Shown here: positions 33,274 to 42,234 of the stretch, piece after piece
How positions within the stretch are numbered: the first letter of the stretch is position 1
Layout of the letters: every line of letters begins with the position of its first letter
Assembly (NCBI RefSeq): GCF_006968745.1
Contig: NZ_CP030118.1
Location: 7,280,253 to 7,344,252 of the forward strand
Source of the DNA: Brasilonema sennae CENA114
GTDB lineage: Bacteria > Cyanobacteriota > Cyanobacteriia > Cyanobacteriales > Nostocaceae
DNA: 64,000 bases
Direction of reading: 5' to 3'
Made by a program: the position numbers and the translations under genes
The notes under the pieces: model-generated
Databases searched by the model: none
The model's input: only the letters and a program-made list of their open reading frames with translations
What the model was told of the DNA's origin: nothing

Positions 33274-34023
33274 CTATTGGCTAGACTCAACTGAATTTTC
33301 AGCATTGAGTGGTCCATCTTCCTTCGGAGCAGCCACCTTCACCATTGCATGGCGCAGCACGCGATCGCCCAAGTAATATCCGCGTACTAACTCTTCTAAC
33401 ACTGTTCCTTCAGGATATTCATCCGTAGGTTCCCGCAATACTGCTTCGTGCAAGTTGGGATCGAATGGTTGAGTTTCTGGACGCATTGGTGAGACACCCA
33501 AGCGCTTTAAGGAATCTACTAATAACTTGTAAACACCTTGGTAACTTTTGTGAATCGTCATCTCCCCATCATTTTGGGGTTTAATTTGCGCTCTTGCTCG
33601 TTCAAAATTATCAACGATTGGTAGTAATTCATTAATCGTGTTCCGTTTTATCTGCTGCTCCAAATCTTCTTTCTCTTTTTGATTGCGTTTGCGGTAATTC
33701 TCAAAATCAGCCACAATCCGCATATATTGAGTGGTGCGCTCTTCTAGCTGCGCTTTTAGGGACTCAATTTGTTGATGAAGTGCGCCTTCTTTACCTGTAA
33801 AGTCAGTACTTGCGCCCTCACCTTTTGCAGCAACGCTATTGTCTTGACTCTGTGTTGCTGTATCTTCGGAGACGTTGATTTGCCTTGCCACTGGGTCAGT
33901 CTCGCTTTGGCTTACGTTGGGATTGATTTCGGCTGTAGAGTCGCTTGTCATTGCTTGCTTTTCCTCGCTTTCTTCACCTGATTGCTGGTTTGTGTTGTTT
34001 TGCTGTTTATCTTCGTCTATCAT
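33274..34023 (-). CDS. grpE: Nucleotide exchange factor GrpE
   Basis: About 249 residues from MIDEDKQQNNTNQQ, with GGGAAG a suitable distance upstream; a further ATG at 34077 would add 18 residues. A disordered Gln/Ser/Glu-rich N-terminus is followed by a coiled coil (~85-140; KAQLEERTTQYMRIVADFEN) and the beta domain with PNLHEAVLREPTDEYPEGTV. It exchanges ADP for ATP on DnaK. First gene of the chaperone cluster, 199 bases before dnaK. Confidence 0.94.
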   Translation of the reverse strand: MIDEDKQQNNTNQQSGEESEEKQAMTSDSTAEINPNVSQSETDPVARQINVSEDTATQSQDNSVAAKGEGASTDFTGKEGALHQQIESLKAQLEERTTQYMRIVADFENYRKRNQKEKEDLEQQIKRNTINELLPIVDNFERARAQIKPQNDGEMTIHKSYQGVYKLLVDSLKRLGVSPMRPETQPFDPNLHEAVLREPTDEYPEGTVLEELVRGYYLGDRVLRHAMVKVAAPKEDGPLNAENSVESSQ

Positions 34024-34077
34024 TGTGCACTCTTCCCAGATGCTCAATTGGGTAGTTATCCCCATATCTTGCAACAA

Positions 34078-34609
34078 TTGAACTCGGCTGCAAAATCGGT
34101 TACCTGAAGTATGAAGTAGCCGTCATGAACTGCGTACACCAGAACACATGAAAATTTCTCTTTTCTTCTGAGTTCTGAGTTCTGAGTTCTGAGTTCTATT
34201 TTCAAGTCAGGTAACACCTTGCGGACGACTTCTTATAGGATTGTATAAACTATGAATGAAGTACGGAATATTTCATTCTTCATCCTTTAGCTTTAGAATG
34301 GCCACCGTCATCTATTTTGACAAATGCTGAGTAAGTTAGCGTATACGCTCCTTGGACGGGTTACCCTCTCCAATGCATCCCAGAGAAAATGGGGAGTGAG
34401 GTGATTTCGCCGCAACTTGGTATTATTTTTCAAAACAGCTGATTGTTTTTTGCCAGACTAAGCCCGCGCCGGAAATCTCTACATCGACTTGGTGAAGGAA
34501 GTCCTGTTTTTTCCAAGATTCCACCTGCTGGACTACCAATCACGTCATTACCTCTTGACTGTTGACTCTTAAGTCTTAACTATTGACTATGATGATTGAT
34601 TAAATATTT
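34078..34609. other. Intergenic region between grpE and surE
   Basis: Divergent promoter region without a gene. It contains the second copy of the 90-bp dispersed repeat (34116-34206) with TGAGTTC heptads, and TGACTCTT/TTGACT words near 34555-34590. No heat-shock CIRCE element was seen upstream of grpE. Confidence 0.6.
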
Positions 34610-35407
34610 ATGAAAATACTGATTAGCAACGATGATGGTATTTCTGCTTTAGGTATTCGTACTCTAGCAAACACTTTAGCGCAAGCAGGTCATGATATCA
34701 ATGTAGTTTGCCCGGATCGAGAGCGTTCCGCAACCGGACATGGATTAACAATGCATCAACCAATTCGCGCTGAAATGGTAGAGTCGATTTTTGATCCTGC
34801 TGTCAAAGCTTGGGCTTGTGATGGCACTCCTTCAGACTGTGTTAAATTGGCGCTGTGGGCTTTGTTAGATTCTCCACCAGATTTAGTTCTATCTGGCATT
34901 AATCAGGGTGCTAATTTAGGAACCGAAATTCTCTACTCTGGTACTGTCTCTGCAGCAATGGAAGGTTTGATTGAAGGCATTCCCAGTGTGGCGCTCAGTC
35001 TTACCAGTCACAAAAATAAGGATTTTCAACCTGGTGCTAACTTTGCCAAAATCTTTGTAGGACAACTGGCACAAAACCCTCTACCAGAGTTGATGTTACT
35101 TAACATCAATATTCCCGCTGTTAAATGGGAAGAAATTGCAGGAGTTTGTATCACTCGCCAGGGAGTGCGGCGTTACATCGATGTTTTTGATAAACGAGTA
35201 GACCCGCGTGGGAAAACTTATTATTGGTTAGCGGGAGAAGTTGTAGAAGATGTGGAACCTCCAGTAGGTTTAAATCTTCCTGAAAATATACCTATAGATG
35301 TGCATATGATCCGTAAAAACTACATCAGTATCACTCCATTACAATACAACCTTACTTATGCAAATGGATTGAATCAATTATCTGAGTGGAATTTTAAGTT
35401 TCCGTAA
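34610..35407 (+). CDS. surE: 5'-nucleotidase SurE
   Basis: A 265-residue SurE. MKILISNDDGISALGIRTL holds the metal-binding NDDG, DRERSATGHGLT the second active-site loop, and GTPSDCVKLAL and VLSGINQGANLGTEILYSGT the remaining family motifs. It dephosphorylates nucleoside 5'- and 3'-monophosphates. It stands alone. Confidence 0.96.
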   Translation: MKILISNDDGISALGIRTLANTLAQAGHDINVVCPDRERSATGHGLTMHQPIRAEMVESIFDPAVKAWACDGTPSDCVKLALWALLDSPPDLVLSGINQGANLGTEILYSGTVSAAMEGLIEGIPSVALSLTSHKNKDFQPGANFAKIFVGQLAQNPLPELMLLNINIPAVKWEEIAGVCITRQGVRRYIDVFDKRVDPRGKTYYWLAGEVVEDVEPPVGLNLPENIPIDVHMIRKNYISITPLQYNLTYANGLNQLSEWNFKFP

Positions 35408-35690
35408 AGTCTTTTCTTTATGAAGGCAAGTATATGGATAAATCCATGAGACCAAAATATCGGTTATAAAGTCGGAGCGTCATAGAAAAGAACTTACTAG
35501 GCAAACGTTTGCACTCCAAAACTGCTGCCTTGAAGTTTTTTATAAGTAAAGACAAAAGTAACCTGAAACAAGGTATGCTGTTTTACCAATAAATACCACT
35601 ACTACTAAAAGTCGTGAAACAGAATAAACTTAACAAAATAAGTAACAATTTTTTGTATTGAGTGCCCGCTGGGTCCAGCAAGCAACACCC

Positions 35691-36611
35691 ATGTCTAGGA
35701 TAGAGAATCAATTTACTGTGCATTTTTGGGGCGTTCGTGGCAGTATCCCCTGTCCGGGACCACACACCGTTCGTTATGGCGGTAATACCCCTTGTGTAGA
35801 GATGCGAGTGGGTGGCAGACGTTTAATTTTTGATGGAGGCACAGGACTGCACGTTTTAGGGCAATCTTTGTTGCCTAATATGCCGATAGAGGCACACGTT
35901 TTTTTCACCCACTCGCATTGGGATCATATGCAGGGTTTCCCTTTCTTTTCCCCAGGATTTGTCAAGGGAAATACTTTTCATATTTACGGTGCGATCGCCC
36001 CCGATGGTTCGACCATAGAACAGCGTCTTAATGACCAGATGCTGCACCCAAATTTTCCTGTTCCCTTACAGATTATGCAGGCAAATTTAGATTTCTACGA
36101 CGTTATATCAGGGCGACCGATTCACATTCATGACATTATCATAGAAACAGCTCCACTCAACCATCCGGGAGAAGCGGTGGGGTACAGAGTCAACTGGCGT
36201 GGTGGTGCTGTAGCTTATATTACTGATACTGAACATTATTCTGACAGACTAGATGAAAACGCCTTGCGCTTAGCTCGTAACGCTGACATTCTGATTTACG
36301 ATTGCACTTACACTGATGAAGAGTATAATTCCCCAATTCAGCCTAAAATTGGTTGGGGACACTCTACATGGCAAGAAGGTGTGAAAATCGCCAGATCCGC
36401 TAATGTCAAAACTCTGGTCATTTTTCATCACGACCCATCCCATGACGATGAGTTTTTGGATCGTGTTGGACAAGAAGCAGCACAAAAATTCCCTAGTGCT
36501 ATCATGGCACGTGAAGGAATGGTAGTTCAAGTTCCCGTACCAGTCCCTTTATCAGAATCTTTTCCTATTAGGAAATTTTCGACTTACAGATTGCAGTCGG
36601 AGCAACTTTAA
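35691..36611 (+). CDS. MBL-fold metallo-hydrolase
   Basis: About 306 residues from MSRIENQFTVHFWGVRGSIP. It has the metallo-beta-lactamase signature FFTHSHWDHMQGFPFF (HxHxDH) and later ligands in APLNHPGEAVGY, DTEH and FHHDPSHDD. VRGSIPCPGPHTVRYGGNT is typical of a group of RNase Z/PhnP-like hydrolases. All metal ligands seem present. Substrate unknown; cyclic nucleotide or phosphodiester hydrolysis is plausible. A 33-base in-frame extension at the start is less likely. Confidence 0.88.
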   Translation: MSRIENQFTVHFWGVRGSIPCPGPHTVRYGGNTPCVEMRVGGRRLIFDGGTGLHVLGQSLLPNMPIEAHVFFTHSHWDHMQGFPFFSPGFVKGNTFHIYGAIAPDGSTIEQRLNDQMLHPNFPVPLQIMQANLDFYDVISGRPIHIHDIIIETAPLNHPGEAVGYRVNWRGGAVAYITDTEHYSDRLDENALRLARNADILIYDCTYTDEEYNSPIQPKIGWGHSTWQEGVKIARSANVKTLVIFHHDPSHDDEFLDRVGQEAAQKFPSAIMAREGMVVQVPVPVPLSESFPIRKFSTYRLQSEQL

Positions 36612-36789
36612 ATTTTGGATTAGATTGGTGATAAGGAGCTTTCAGCAATCAGTCGCTAGCACACAACTCGTGCGGAGGTGTCAACGAACAGTTGCACGAG
36701 CGTCCTCACCCTACGGGAAGGCATAGGGCTTTGGTTCTAAGAACTGTATTAGCTGACAGCTAAATATAACCTCAAATCCCAGAATCGAC

Positions 36790-37860
36790 GTGCTAAATTT
36801 GTCTCAAAATGGGTGTTCTGTGTGGGTAACTTCTTCAACCGAATTGGCTCGAACTCCAACTTTTGTTGCTCTTGGCAAGTTTGACGGCGTACACCGTGGT
36901 CATCAAAAGGTTATTCAACCGATATTGCCCCCCCTCAAGAGGGCAGAAGACGAAGGAAACTTTGCCGAAACGCTGTTTGCGTCCTCTCAAACTCCACACC
37001 TTTACTCGACGGTTGTCACCTTTAATCCTCATCCACAAGAATTTTTTACTGGACAACCGCGTACTTGGTTAACACCACTGGATGAAAAAGTTCATCAGTT
37101 ACAATCGCTAGGAGTAGAACAACTCGTCCTGCTGCCTTTCGACAAAGAATTATCTACCTTATCTGCTGAACAGTTTGTAGAAAAGATTCTGGTCAAACAA
37201 CTGCAAGCTGCACAAATTAGCGTTGGGCAAGATTTTTGCTTTGGTTCCAACCGCAGTGGTACAGCGCTAGATTTGAAGTTGATCGCCGCACAGTACGGCA
37301 TTCCTGTTTCCATCGTTGCTCTAGAAACGTATGCAAGTCATGAACCTACAGACAGCAGTGATGTCAGTGTTGCTTGGGCCGAGGAAACTCGCATTAGCAC
37401 TTCACTCATCCGGCAACTTTTACTCCGAGGCGATCTTCAAAGCGCAAATCAACTGTTAGGACGTGCATACACTCTTATCGGTACTGTGATCAAAGGTCAA
37501 CAACTGGGCAGAACTATTGGCTTTCCCACAGCCAACCTACAATTACCGAAAGACAAGTTTTTGCCCTGCCACGGTGTCTATGCTGTTCGTGTTACCGTCT
37601 GCGATGAAACACCAGACAATCCAGAGAATATTTACTTAGGTGTGATGAATATAGGTCATCGCCCAACGGTAAATGGTACGTATCAATCTGTGGAAATCCA
37701 TCTGTTAGATTGGTCTGGTGATTTGTATGGCAAAAAGCTGATAGTGCAACTAGAAAGATTTTTGCGACCAGAACAAAAATTTTCTTCTCTAGAAGCCCTA
37801 AAAACACAAATTCAACAAGACTGTAATGTCGCTAGAGCTTTTTTTCGTGCACAGTCTTAG
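36790..37860 (+). CDS. ribF: Bifunctional riboflavin kinase/FAD synthetase
   Basis: A 356-residue RibF, starting with GTG. The N-terminal FMN adenylyltransferase domain has ALGKFDGVHRGHQKVI (nucleotidyltransferase HxGH-like) and SSTSLIRQLL-type motif (ISTSLIRQLLLRGD). The C-terminal kinase domain shows GRTIGFPTANL and GVMNIGHRPTVNGT. It makes FMN and FAD from riboflavin. An insertion rich in acidic residues at ~55-70 is slightly unusual. Confidence 0.95.
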   Translation: MLNLSQNGCSVWVTSSTELARTPTFVALGKFDGVHRGHQKVIQPILPPLKRAEDEGNFAETLFASSQTPHLYSTVVTFNPHPQEFFTGQPRTWLTPLDEKVHQLQSLGVEQLVLLPFDKELSTLSAEQFVEKILVKQLQAAQISVGQDFCFGSNRSGTALDLKLIAAQYGIPVSIVALETYASHEPTDSSDVSVAWAEETRISTSLIRQLLLRGDLQSANQLLGRAYTLIGTVIKGQQLGRTIGFPTANLQLPKDKFLPCHGVYAVRVTVCDETPDNPENIYLGVMNIGHRPTVNGTYQSVEIHLLDWSGDLYGKKLIVQLERFLRPEQKFSSLEALKTQIQQDCNVARAFFRAQS

Positions 37861-38300
37861 CTTATTGGGGGAATATTAAGAGGATGTCTGTCTCATAAAG
37901 TGTCATTTTGTCATTCTCAGTAGAGCGAAGTGAGACTAGTACTGTTTTGAGGAAAACGTCGGTGGAAGCAACTGGTGAGTCCAGTCCTGCACCGACGTTT
38001 TCCGCGTCTTGGGATTTAACTTTTCCGTTGGGGGGAACGAGGAGTTGCTTTTTACCGTCAAACTTTGAGATACTAATACGCGTGTTGCATTCATACTTGT
38101 ACCTTACCCTCTCTCCAAAGCATCGCAGAGGGGCTTTGGAGATCATTGAGCCGCAACTTGGTATGAGCGTCCAAGGTGCACACTACCCGTTCGCGTAGAG
38201 CATAACATTTTAGACTTCAACAGAGATCCTTGTACTGAGGCAATAGGGAAATGGGAAGAAAAACCATTTCCCATTTTCCCATGCATTTATTCATGAGTGC
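37861..38300. other. Intergenic region with a structured element
   Basis: No gene. GGAAAACGTCGGTG (37951-37964) and its exact reverse complement (37990-38003) enclose an inner ACTGG-TGAGT-CCAGT hairpin (37971-37985). GTCTCATAAAGTGTC and GCGAAGTGAGACTAGT words look like dispersed repeats. The structure could be a miniature element or an RNA. Confidence 0.6.
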
Positions 38301-39419
38301 ATGAGACAGAAATTCACCCCCGATTTATTGCTAACTTACATCACTATGGGCAACAGCACGAAATATTTACAACAGCTTTTGATAAGCACGGGTAACCCTA
38401 AGAATATATTTGAATTAAGTATATTACTAGGTACAGCTTTACCAATTATTTTTTTGACAATTGTCAGTGATCTAGAACACAAAATATTAGAAATTTACGC
38501 CATTAAATATACTCTGTTATTCTTGTCAATAGCTCATGTTTCAACAACAGTTTATTTTTATAGTGTCAAAGAATTTAGGTTAAATATAATATCTCAAAAT
38601 AAATTAAGGTACATATATACACCTTTAATATTATTTTTATTCTCAGGGTGCGTTTTTACTTTCTCAAGCCAGTTTTTAAAACCTTATCTGTTGCTTTTTT
38701 ATTGGATATGGCAGGCTTATCATTATGGAAAGCAGAATATCGGAGTTTACAGTTTTATTTCGTATTCTCAAACAAGTAAACCAGTATCTAGATTAGAAAA
38801 GGCATCTATTAATTTAGGAACATTAGCTGGTATTTTTGCAACGTGGAAAGTTATCGGGTACAGCGTGGCTCCTAGTTATTTACATAATTCCATAAACTTT
38901 TTCTACTTGATGGGACAATTCGTGTTCTTGGCGGCTTTAATTTTGAGTGTTTATGTTTTTTTCGTCAAACCGGGGTGTTTTACATTAGTCAAGTCGATAT
39001 TCTTCTTTTTATTGGTATTCTTCTTTTTACCAATTTATTTCTCTGGCGATACCTTAGTTACTTTTTCTACTTATGCAACAGCACATGGAATTCAATACAT
39101 TATATTCATGACAGTTATCGCTATAAATTCTGAACAAGCAAAGGATAAAGCCCAAAAACAGTCTACTCTTTTGAAGTCATTGTTTTTACTCTCACTGTAT
39201 TTAGTAGTGGGAGGCTTGATTTTCTTGTACAGTCAAGAACTAAAAAAGCTTGTCTTTATTCAAAATCAGAGTATCCTTTCAAGTTGTACAGATTTTATTC
39301 TGGGAGGATTACTGGGGCTAACTATGGGGCATTTTGTAGTAGATGCTCATGCTTGGAAATTAAGTCAGGTAAATCAAAGAAAGTTTATCTTAAAAAAGTT
39401 CTCATTTCTTTTTAAGTAG
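38301..39419 (+). CDS. Multipass membrane protein with conserved-looking His motifs
   Basis: A 372-residue protein with about 9-10 hydrophobic helices; MGNSTKYLQQ at 38346 is an alternative start. His-rich segments at helix ends are striking: WQAYHYGKQNIGV, TAHGIQYI and GHFVVDAHAWKL. Such clusters are seen in membrane di-metal oxygenases and desaturase-like or Brp/Blh-like proteins, but I do not recognise a family. The gene is clearly more AT-rich than its neighbours, which suggests acquisition from outside. Function unknown. Confidence 0.7.
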   Translation: MRQKFTPDLLLTYITMGNSTKYLQQLLISTGNPKNIFELSILLGTALPIIFLTIVSDLEHKILEIYAIKYTLLFLSIAHVSTTVYFYSVKEFRLNIISQNKLRYIYTPLILFLFSGCVFTFSSQFLKPYLLLFYWIWQAYHYGKQNIGVYSFISYSQTSKPVSRLEKASINLGTLAGIFATWKVIGYSVAPSYLHNSINFFYLMGQFVFLAALILSVYVFFVKPGCFTLVKSIFFFLLVFFFLPIYFSGDTLVTFSTYATAHGIQYIIFMTVIAINSEQAKDKAQKQSTLLKSLFLLSLYLVVGGLIFLYSQELKKLVFIQNQSILSSCTDFILGGLLGLTMGHFVVDAHAWKLSQVNQRKFILKKFSFLFK

Positions 39420-39440
39420 TTCAGCTTAGGAAGTCCCGTA

Positions 39441-39689
39441 CTATGAATCGGAGTAAGAGGAAAGCTGCTTCTCATTAACTGAAACAATTCTATCCAACCG
39501 AATTTCAGTTCCATCCTTCAATTTGATAAAATCAGCTTTATTTGCAGCGTAAACATCAATAATCCGACCTTGCACTTCTACCAACTCATTAGCTGCATCG
39601 GAGTAAACAATTCGGCATTCCTGACGCAACGTCGCCAATGCTTCTAATTCATCATGAAAGTCACAACTGACCGGGATATACGTATCCAT
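39441..39689 (-). CDS. Rof (YaeO)-like Rho-binding antiterminator family protein
   Basis: About 82 residues from MDTYIPVSCDFHDELEALAT, with AGGAG 9 bases upstream; an ATG at 39698 has no room for a ribosome site. VSCDFHDELEALATLRQEC and GRIIDVYAANKADFIKLKDG match the Rof/YaeO Sm-like fold that inhibits Rho in E. coli. Cyanobacteria are known to lack Rho, so its partner must be something else, perhaps RNA or another protein. Confidence 0.75.
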   Translation of the reverse strand: MDTYIPVSCDFHDELEALATLRQECRIVYSDAANELVEVQGRIIDVYAANKADFIKLKDGTEIRLDRIVSVNEKQLSSYSDS

Positions 39690-39889
39690 TGGTAGCATCT
39701 CCTGTATATTTATACAACTTATTAGATTTCAATAGGTCAAAGTTGGCTGAATAGGAATGGGCTTTGGTGGCGAATCACTCAACGTAAGTAACTCAGTTTG
39801 AGGCAAAACTTTATTAACCTTGACTTAGAACAGTTCGATGACATTAATCTGTTAACGACGACAAATAATATGTTAATCGAAACCACAAA

Positions 39890-39961
39890 AGCCAGCAATC
39901 GGATTTGAACCGACGACCTTCCGATTACAAGTCGGATGCACTACCACTGTGCTATGCTGGC
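39890..39961 (-). tRNA. tRNA-Thr(TGT)
   Basis: On the minus strand a full cloverleaf is visible: acceptor arms GCCAGCA and TGCTGGC, an anticodon stem TCCGA/TCGGA with loop CTTGTAA (anticodon TGT), and a T-loop with GGTTCAAATCC. CCA is not encoded. Confidence 0.95.
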
Positions 39962-40319
39962 ATACTTGTTTTTTTTGAACATCACACTAATTTATGACTA
40001 TACCATAGGCAAGCTGATTTGACAATATACTAGTGTGAAGAGTTATTGTTGTCCAAATTTCTCTGGAAATACGTCATGTCTATGATACTGCCGATTTCGC
40101 AACCAATGAACACACTTTCAGGCGTTCTCGGTGTAATGAAAATCAAACAAACTTGTGATTCTTTTCACTGACGATATTGATAAACTAGTGATATACCAAA
40201 GCCACCTTAAAATTATGGGCTAGATATAAAATATCTGGTGTAGTTTTAAGGCAAAATGTTTTGACACGGCTGGGTACACTAAACAGAAAGACAAAAGTGT
40301 TCTTTGCAAAGCAACAAGC
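39962..40319. other. Intergenic region between tRNA-Thr and argF
   Basis: Divergent promoter region of the tRNA and argF. No gene recognised. AAAATTATGGGCTAGATATAAA (about 40209) is AT-rich and could include promoter elements. Confidence 0.4.
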
Positions 40320-41246
40320 ATGGCAGTGTTGATCGGACGGGATTTATTAAGTCTGGCAGACTTTAGTCCAACGGAAGTTCTAGAACTTCTGCAAATGGCA
40401 TCTCGGCTAAAATCACAAAAGCTGAGATTGCGGTGTCATAAGGTGTTAGGGCTGTTGTTCTCCAAGGCTTCAACTCGGACACGAGTCAGTTTTACTGTCG
40501 CAATGTACCAACTGGGTGGACAGGTAATTGATCTCAATCCCAATGTGACTCAAGTTAGTCGCGGGGAACCACTGCAGGATACAGCGCGGGTTCTGGATAG
40601 ATATCTCGATATTTTAGCGATTCGTACCTTTGCACAGCAGGAATTGCAAATTTTTGCTAACTCTGCCAAAATTCCTGTTATTAATGCTCTGACTGATTTA
40701 GAACATCCCTGTCAAGTTCTGGCTGATTTGATGACAGTGCAAGAATGCTTTGGCACTTTTTCTGGATTGACTTTGACTTATGTAGGGGATGGGAATAATG
40801 TGGCAAATTCCCTGTTATTGGGTTGCGCTTTGGTAGGAATGAATGTGAGAATTGCCACACCAAATGGATTTGAACCAAATGCAGCAATTGTAGAAACAGC
40901 ACGTTCTATTGCAGCCAATAAAACTGAAGTCCTCTTAACTAATGACCCAGAAATTGCAACAAAAGGTTCTCATGTCATTTACACTGATGTTTGGGCAAGT
41001 ATGGGGCAAGAACAAGAAGCAGACAATAGAATGCCAATTTTCCAACCTTATCAAGTAAATGAACAACTGATGAGTCTTGCGGAACCAGAGGCAATTGTTT
41101 TACACTGTTTACCAGCCCATCGTGGTGAAGAAATTACTGATGAGGTTATGGAAGGTTCTGCGTCACGTATTTGGGATCAAGCTGAAAATCGGATGCACGC
41201 TCAAAAAGCTTTACTTGCAAGCTTCTTAGGGGCAGAAGAATTTTAA
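40320..41246 (+). CDS. argF: Ornithine carbamoyltransferase
   Basis: A 308-residue enzyme with carbamoyl-phosphate motif SKASTRTRVSFTVAMYQLGG, HPCQVLADLMT and the ornithine loop HCLPAHRGEEI. It forms citrulline in arginine biosynthesis. It is of anabolic length. lexA follows on the same strand after 155 bases but has its own SOS box. Confidence 0.97.
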   Translation: MAVLIGRDLLSLADFSPTEVLELLQMASRLKSQKLRLRCHKVLGLLFSKASTRTRVSFTVAMYQLGGQVIDLNPNVTQVSRGEPLQDTARVLDRYLDILAIRTFAQQELQIFANSAKIPVINALTDLEHPCQVLADLMTVQECFGTFSGLTLTYVGDGNNVANSLLLGCALVGMNVRIATPNGFEPNAAIVETARSIAANKTEVLLTNDPEIATKGSHVIYTDVWASMGQEQEADNRMPIFQPYQVNEQLMSLAEPEAIVLHCLPAHRGEEITDEVMEGSASRIWDQAENRMHAQKALLASFLGAEEF

Positions 41247-41355
41247 GTTCGTAGAATAGTTATATTTTTACTGGCTTATTGACTGATTTATTCTCTGTTC
41301 TGATCTGAATTCATCAAAATATCTAAAATAAATAGTGCGTAGGGAGGTTTTTTGT

Positions 41356-41369
41356 AGTACTAATGTTCT
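41356..41369. promoter_or_regulatory. Cyanobacterial SOS box (LexA site)
   Basis: AGTACTAATGTTCT matches the cyanobacterial LexA consensus RGTACNNNDGTWCB at every position. It lies 33 bases before the lexA start, so it indicates autoregulation. Confidence 0.85.
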
Positions 41370-41401
41370 ATAAGCATTTGTATTTACCTCCCTACAAATT
41401 T

Positions 41402-42007
41402 ATGGAACGTCTGACAGAAGCTCAAAAAGAACTTTACGAATGGCTGGCAGAATATATACGACAACACCAGCATTCACCTTCGATTCGACAAATGATGCAG
41501 GCGATGAATTTAAAATCGCCTGCACCAGTTCAAAGTCGCTTGGAACATTTACGCAATAAGGGGTACATTGAATGGAACGAAGGTAAAGCACGGACAATTA
41601 GAGTTCTACAAGCGTTAAAACAAGGTGTACCAATTTTGGGAACGATCGCCGCTGGTGGATTAATAGAACCTTTCACTGAAGCTGTAGAAAATATAGATAT
41701 AGCTCATTTGTCATTACCTCCCCAAGCATATGCTTTGCGGGTAACTGGTGACAGCATGATTGAAGATTCGATTGTGGAGGGAGATTTGGTATTTTTGCGT
41801 CCAGTACTAGAACCAGATCTGCTAAAAAATGGGACTATCGTCGCCGCCAGAGTCGATAGTATTGGTACCACTTTGAAGCGGTTTTATCGAAGCGGCGATC
41901 GCATTACCCTCAAACCTGCAAACTCTAAATACAATCCAATCGAGGTAAACGCGACTCAGGTGCAGGTGCAAGGTTCGCTTGTAGCTATTTGGCGCAATTA
42001 CAACTGA
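41402..42007 (+). CDS. lexA: LexA repressor
   Basis: About 201 residues from MERLTEAQKELYEWLAEYIR; the in-frame ATG at 41363 lies inside the SOS box and is unlikely. An N-terminal winged helix (SIRQMMQAMNLKSPAPVQSR) is joined to the peptidase domain. The Ala-Gly cleavage bond is in GTIAAGG; the catalytic Ser is in VTGDSMIED and the Lys in GTTLKRF. All are present, so RecA-stimulated self-cleavage is expected. Some cyanobacterial LexA proteins lack these residues; this one does not. Confidence 0.95.
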   Translation: MERLTEAQKELYEWLAEYIRQHQHSPSIRQMMQAMNLKSPAPVQSRLEHLRNKGYIEWNEGKARTIRVLQALKQGVPILGTIAAGGLIEPFTEAVENIDIAHLSLPPQAYALRVTGDSMIEDSIVEGDLVFLRPVLEPDLLKNGTIVAARVDSIGTTLKRFYRSGDRITLKPANSKYNPIEVNATQVQVQGSLVAIWRNYN

Positions 42008-42234
42008 TAGATAGGGATGAGGGAAGGAGGGAAGAAGGGAAACAAAGATATTTTCCCACACTCTTTGACTCCCTCACTCCCACACTCTTTCACTCCCAGC
42101 CTACGGCGATCTACGATCCACTAGCCCCTAAAAGGGGCGCTGCGCAAACGTTAACGCTAGCCCCGGAGGGGGCTAGCGCAAACGCGCTTCACTCTCACAC
42201 TCTCTGCCGACTTCTCTTACTACTTATTTAGTTT
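42008..42234. repeat. Low-complexity and dispersed repeats
   Basis: No gene. CACACTCTTTCACTCCC-type words repeat three times, followed by CTAGCCCC/GGGGCTAG inverted words and CTGCGCAAACG. It marks the left border of the Dnd island. Confidence 0.55.

Noticed and set aside
34024..34609. CIRCE heat-shock element before grpE
   Set aside because: No TTAGCACTC-N9-GAGTGCTAA-like sequence is present.
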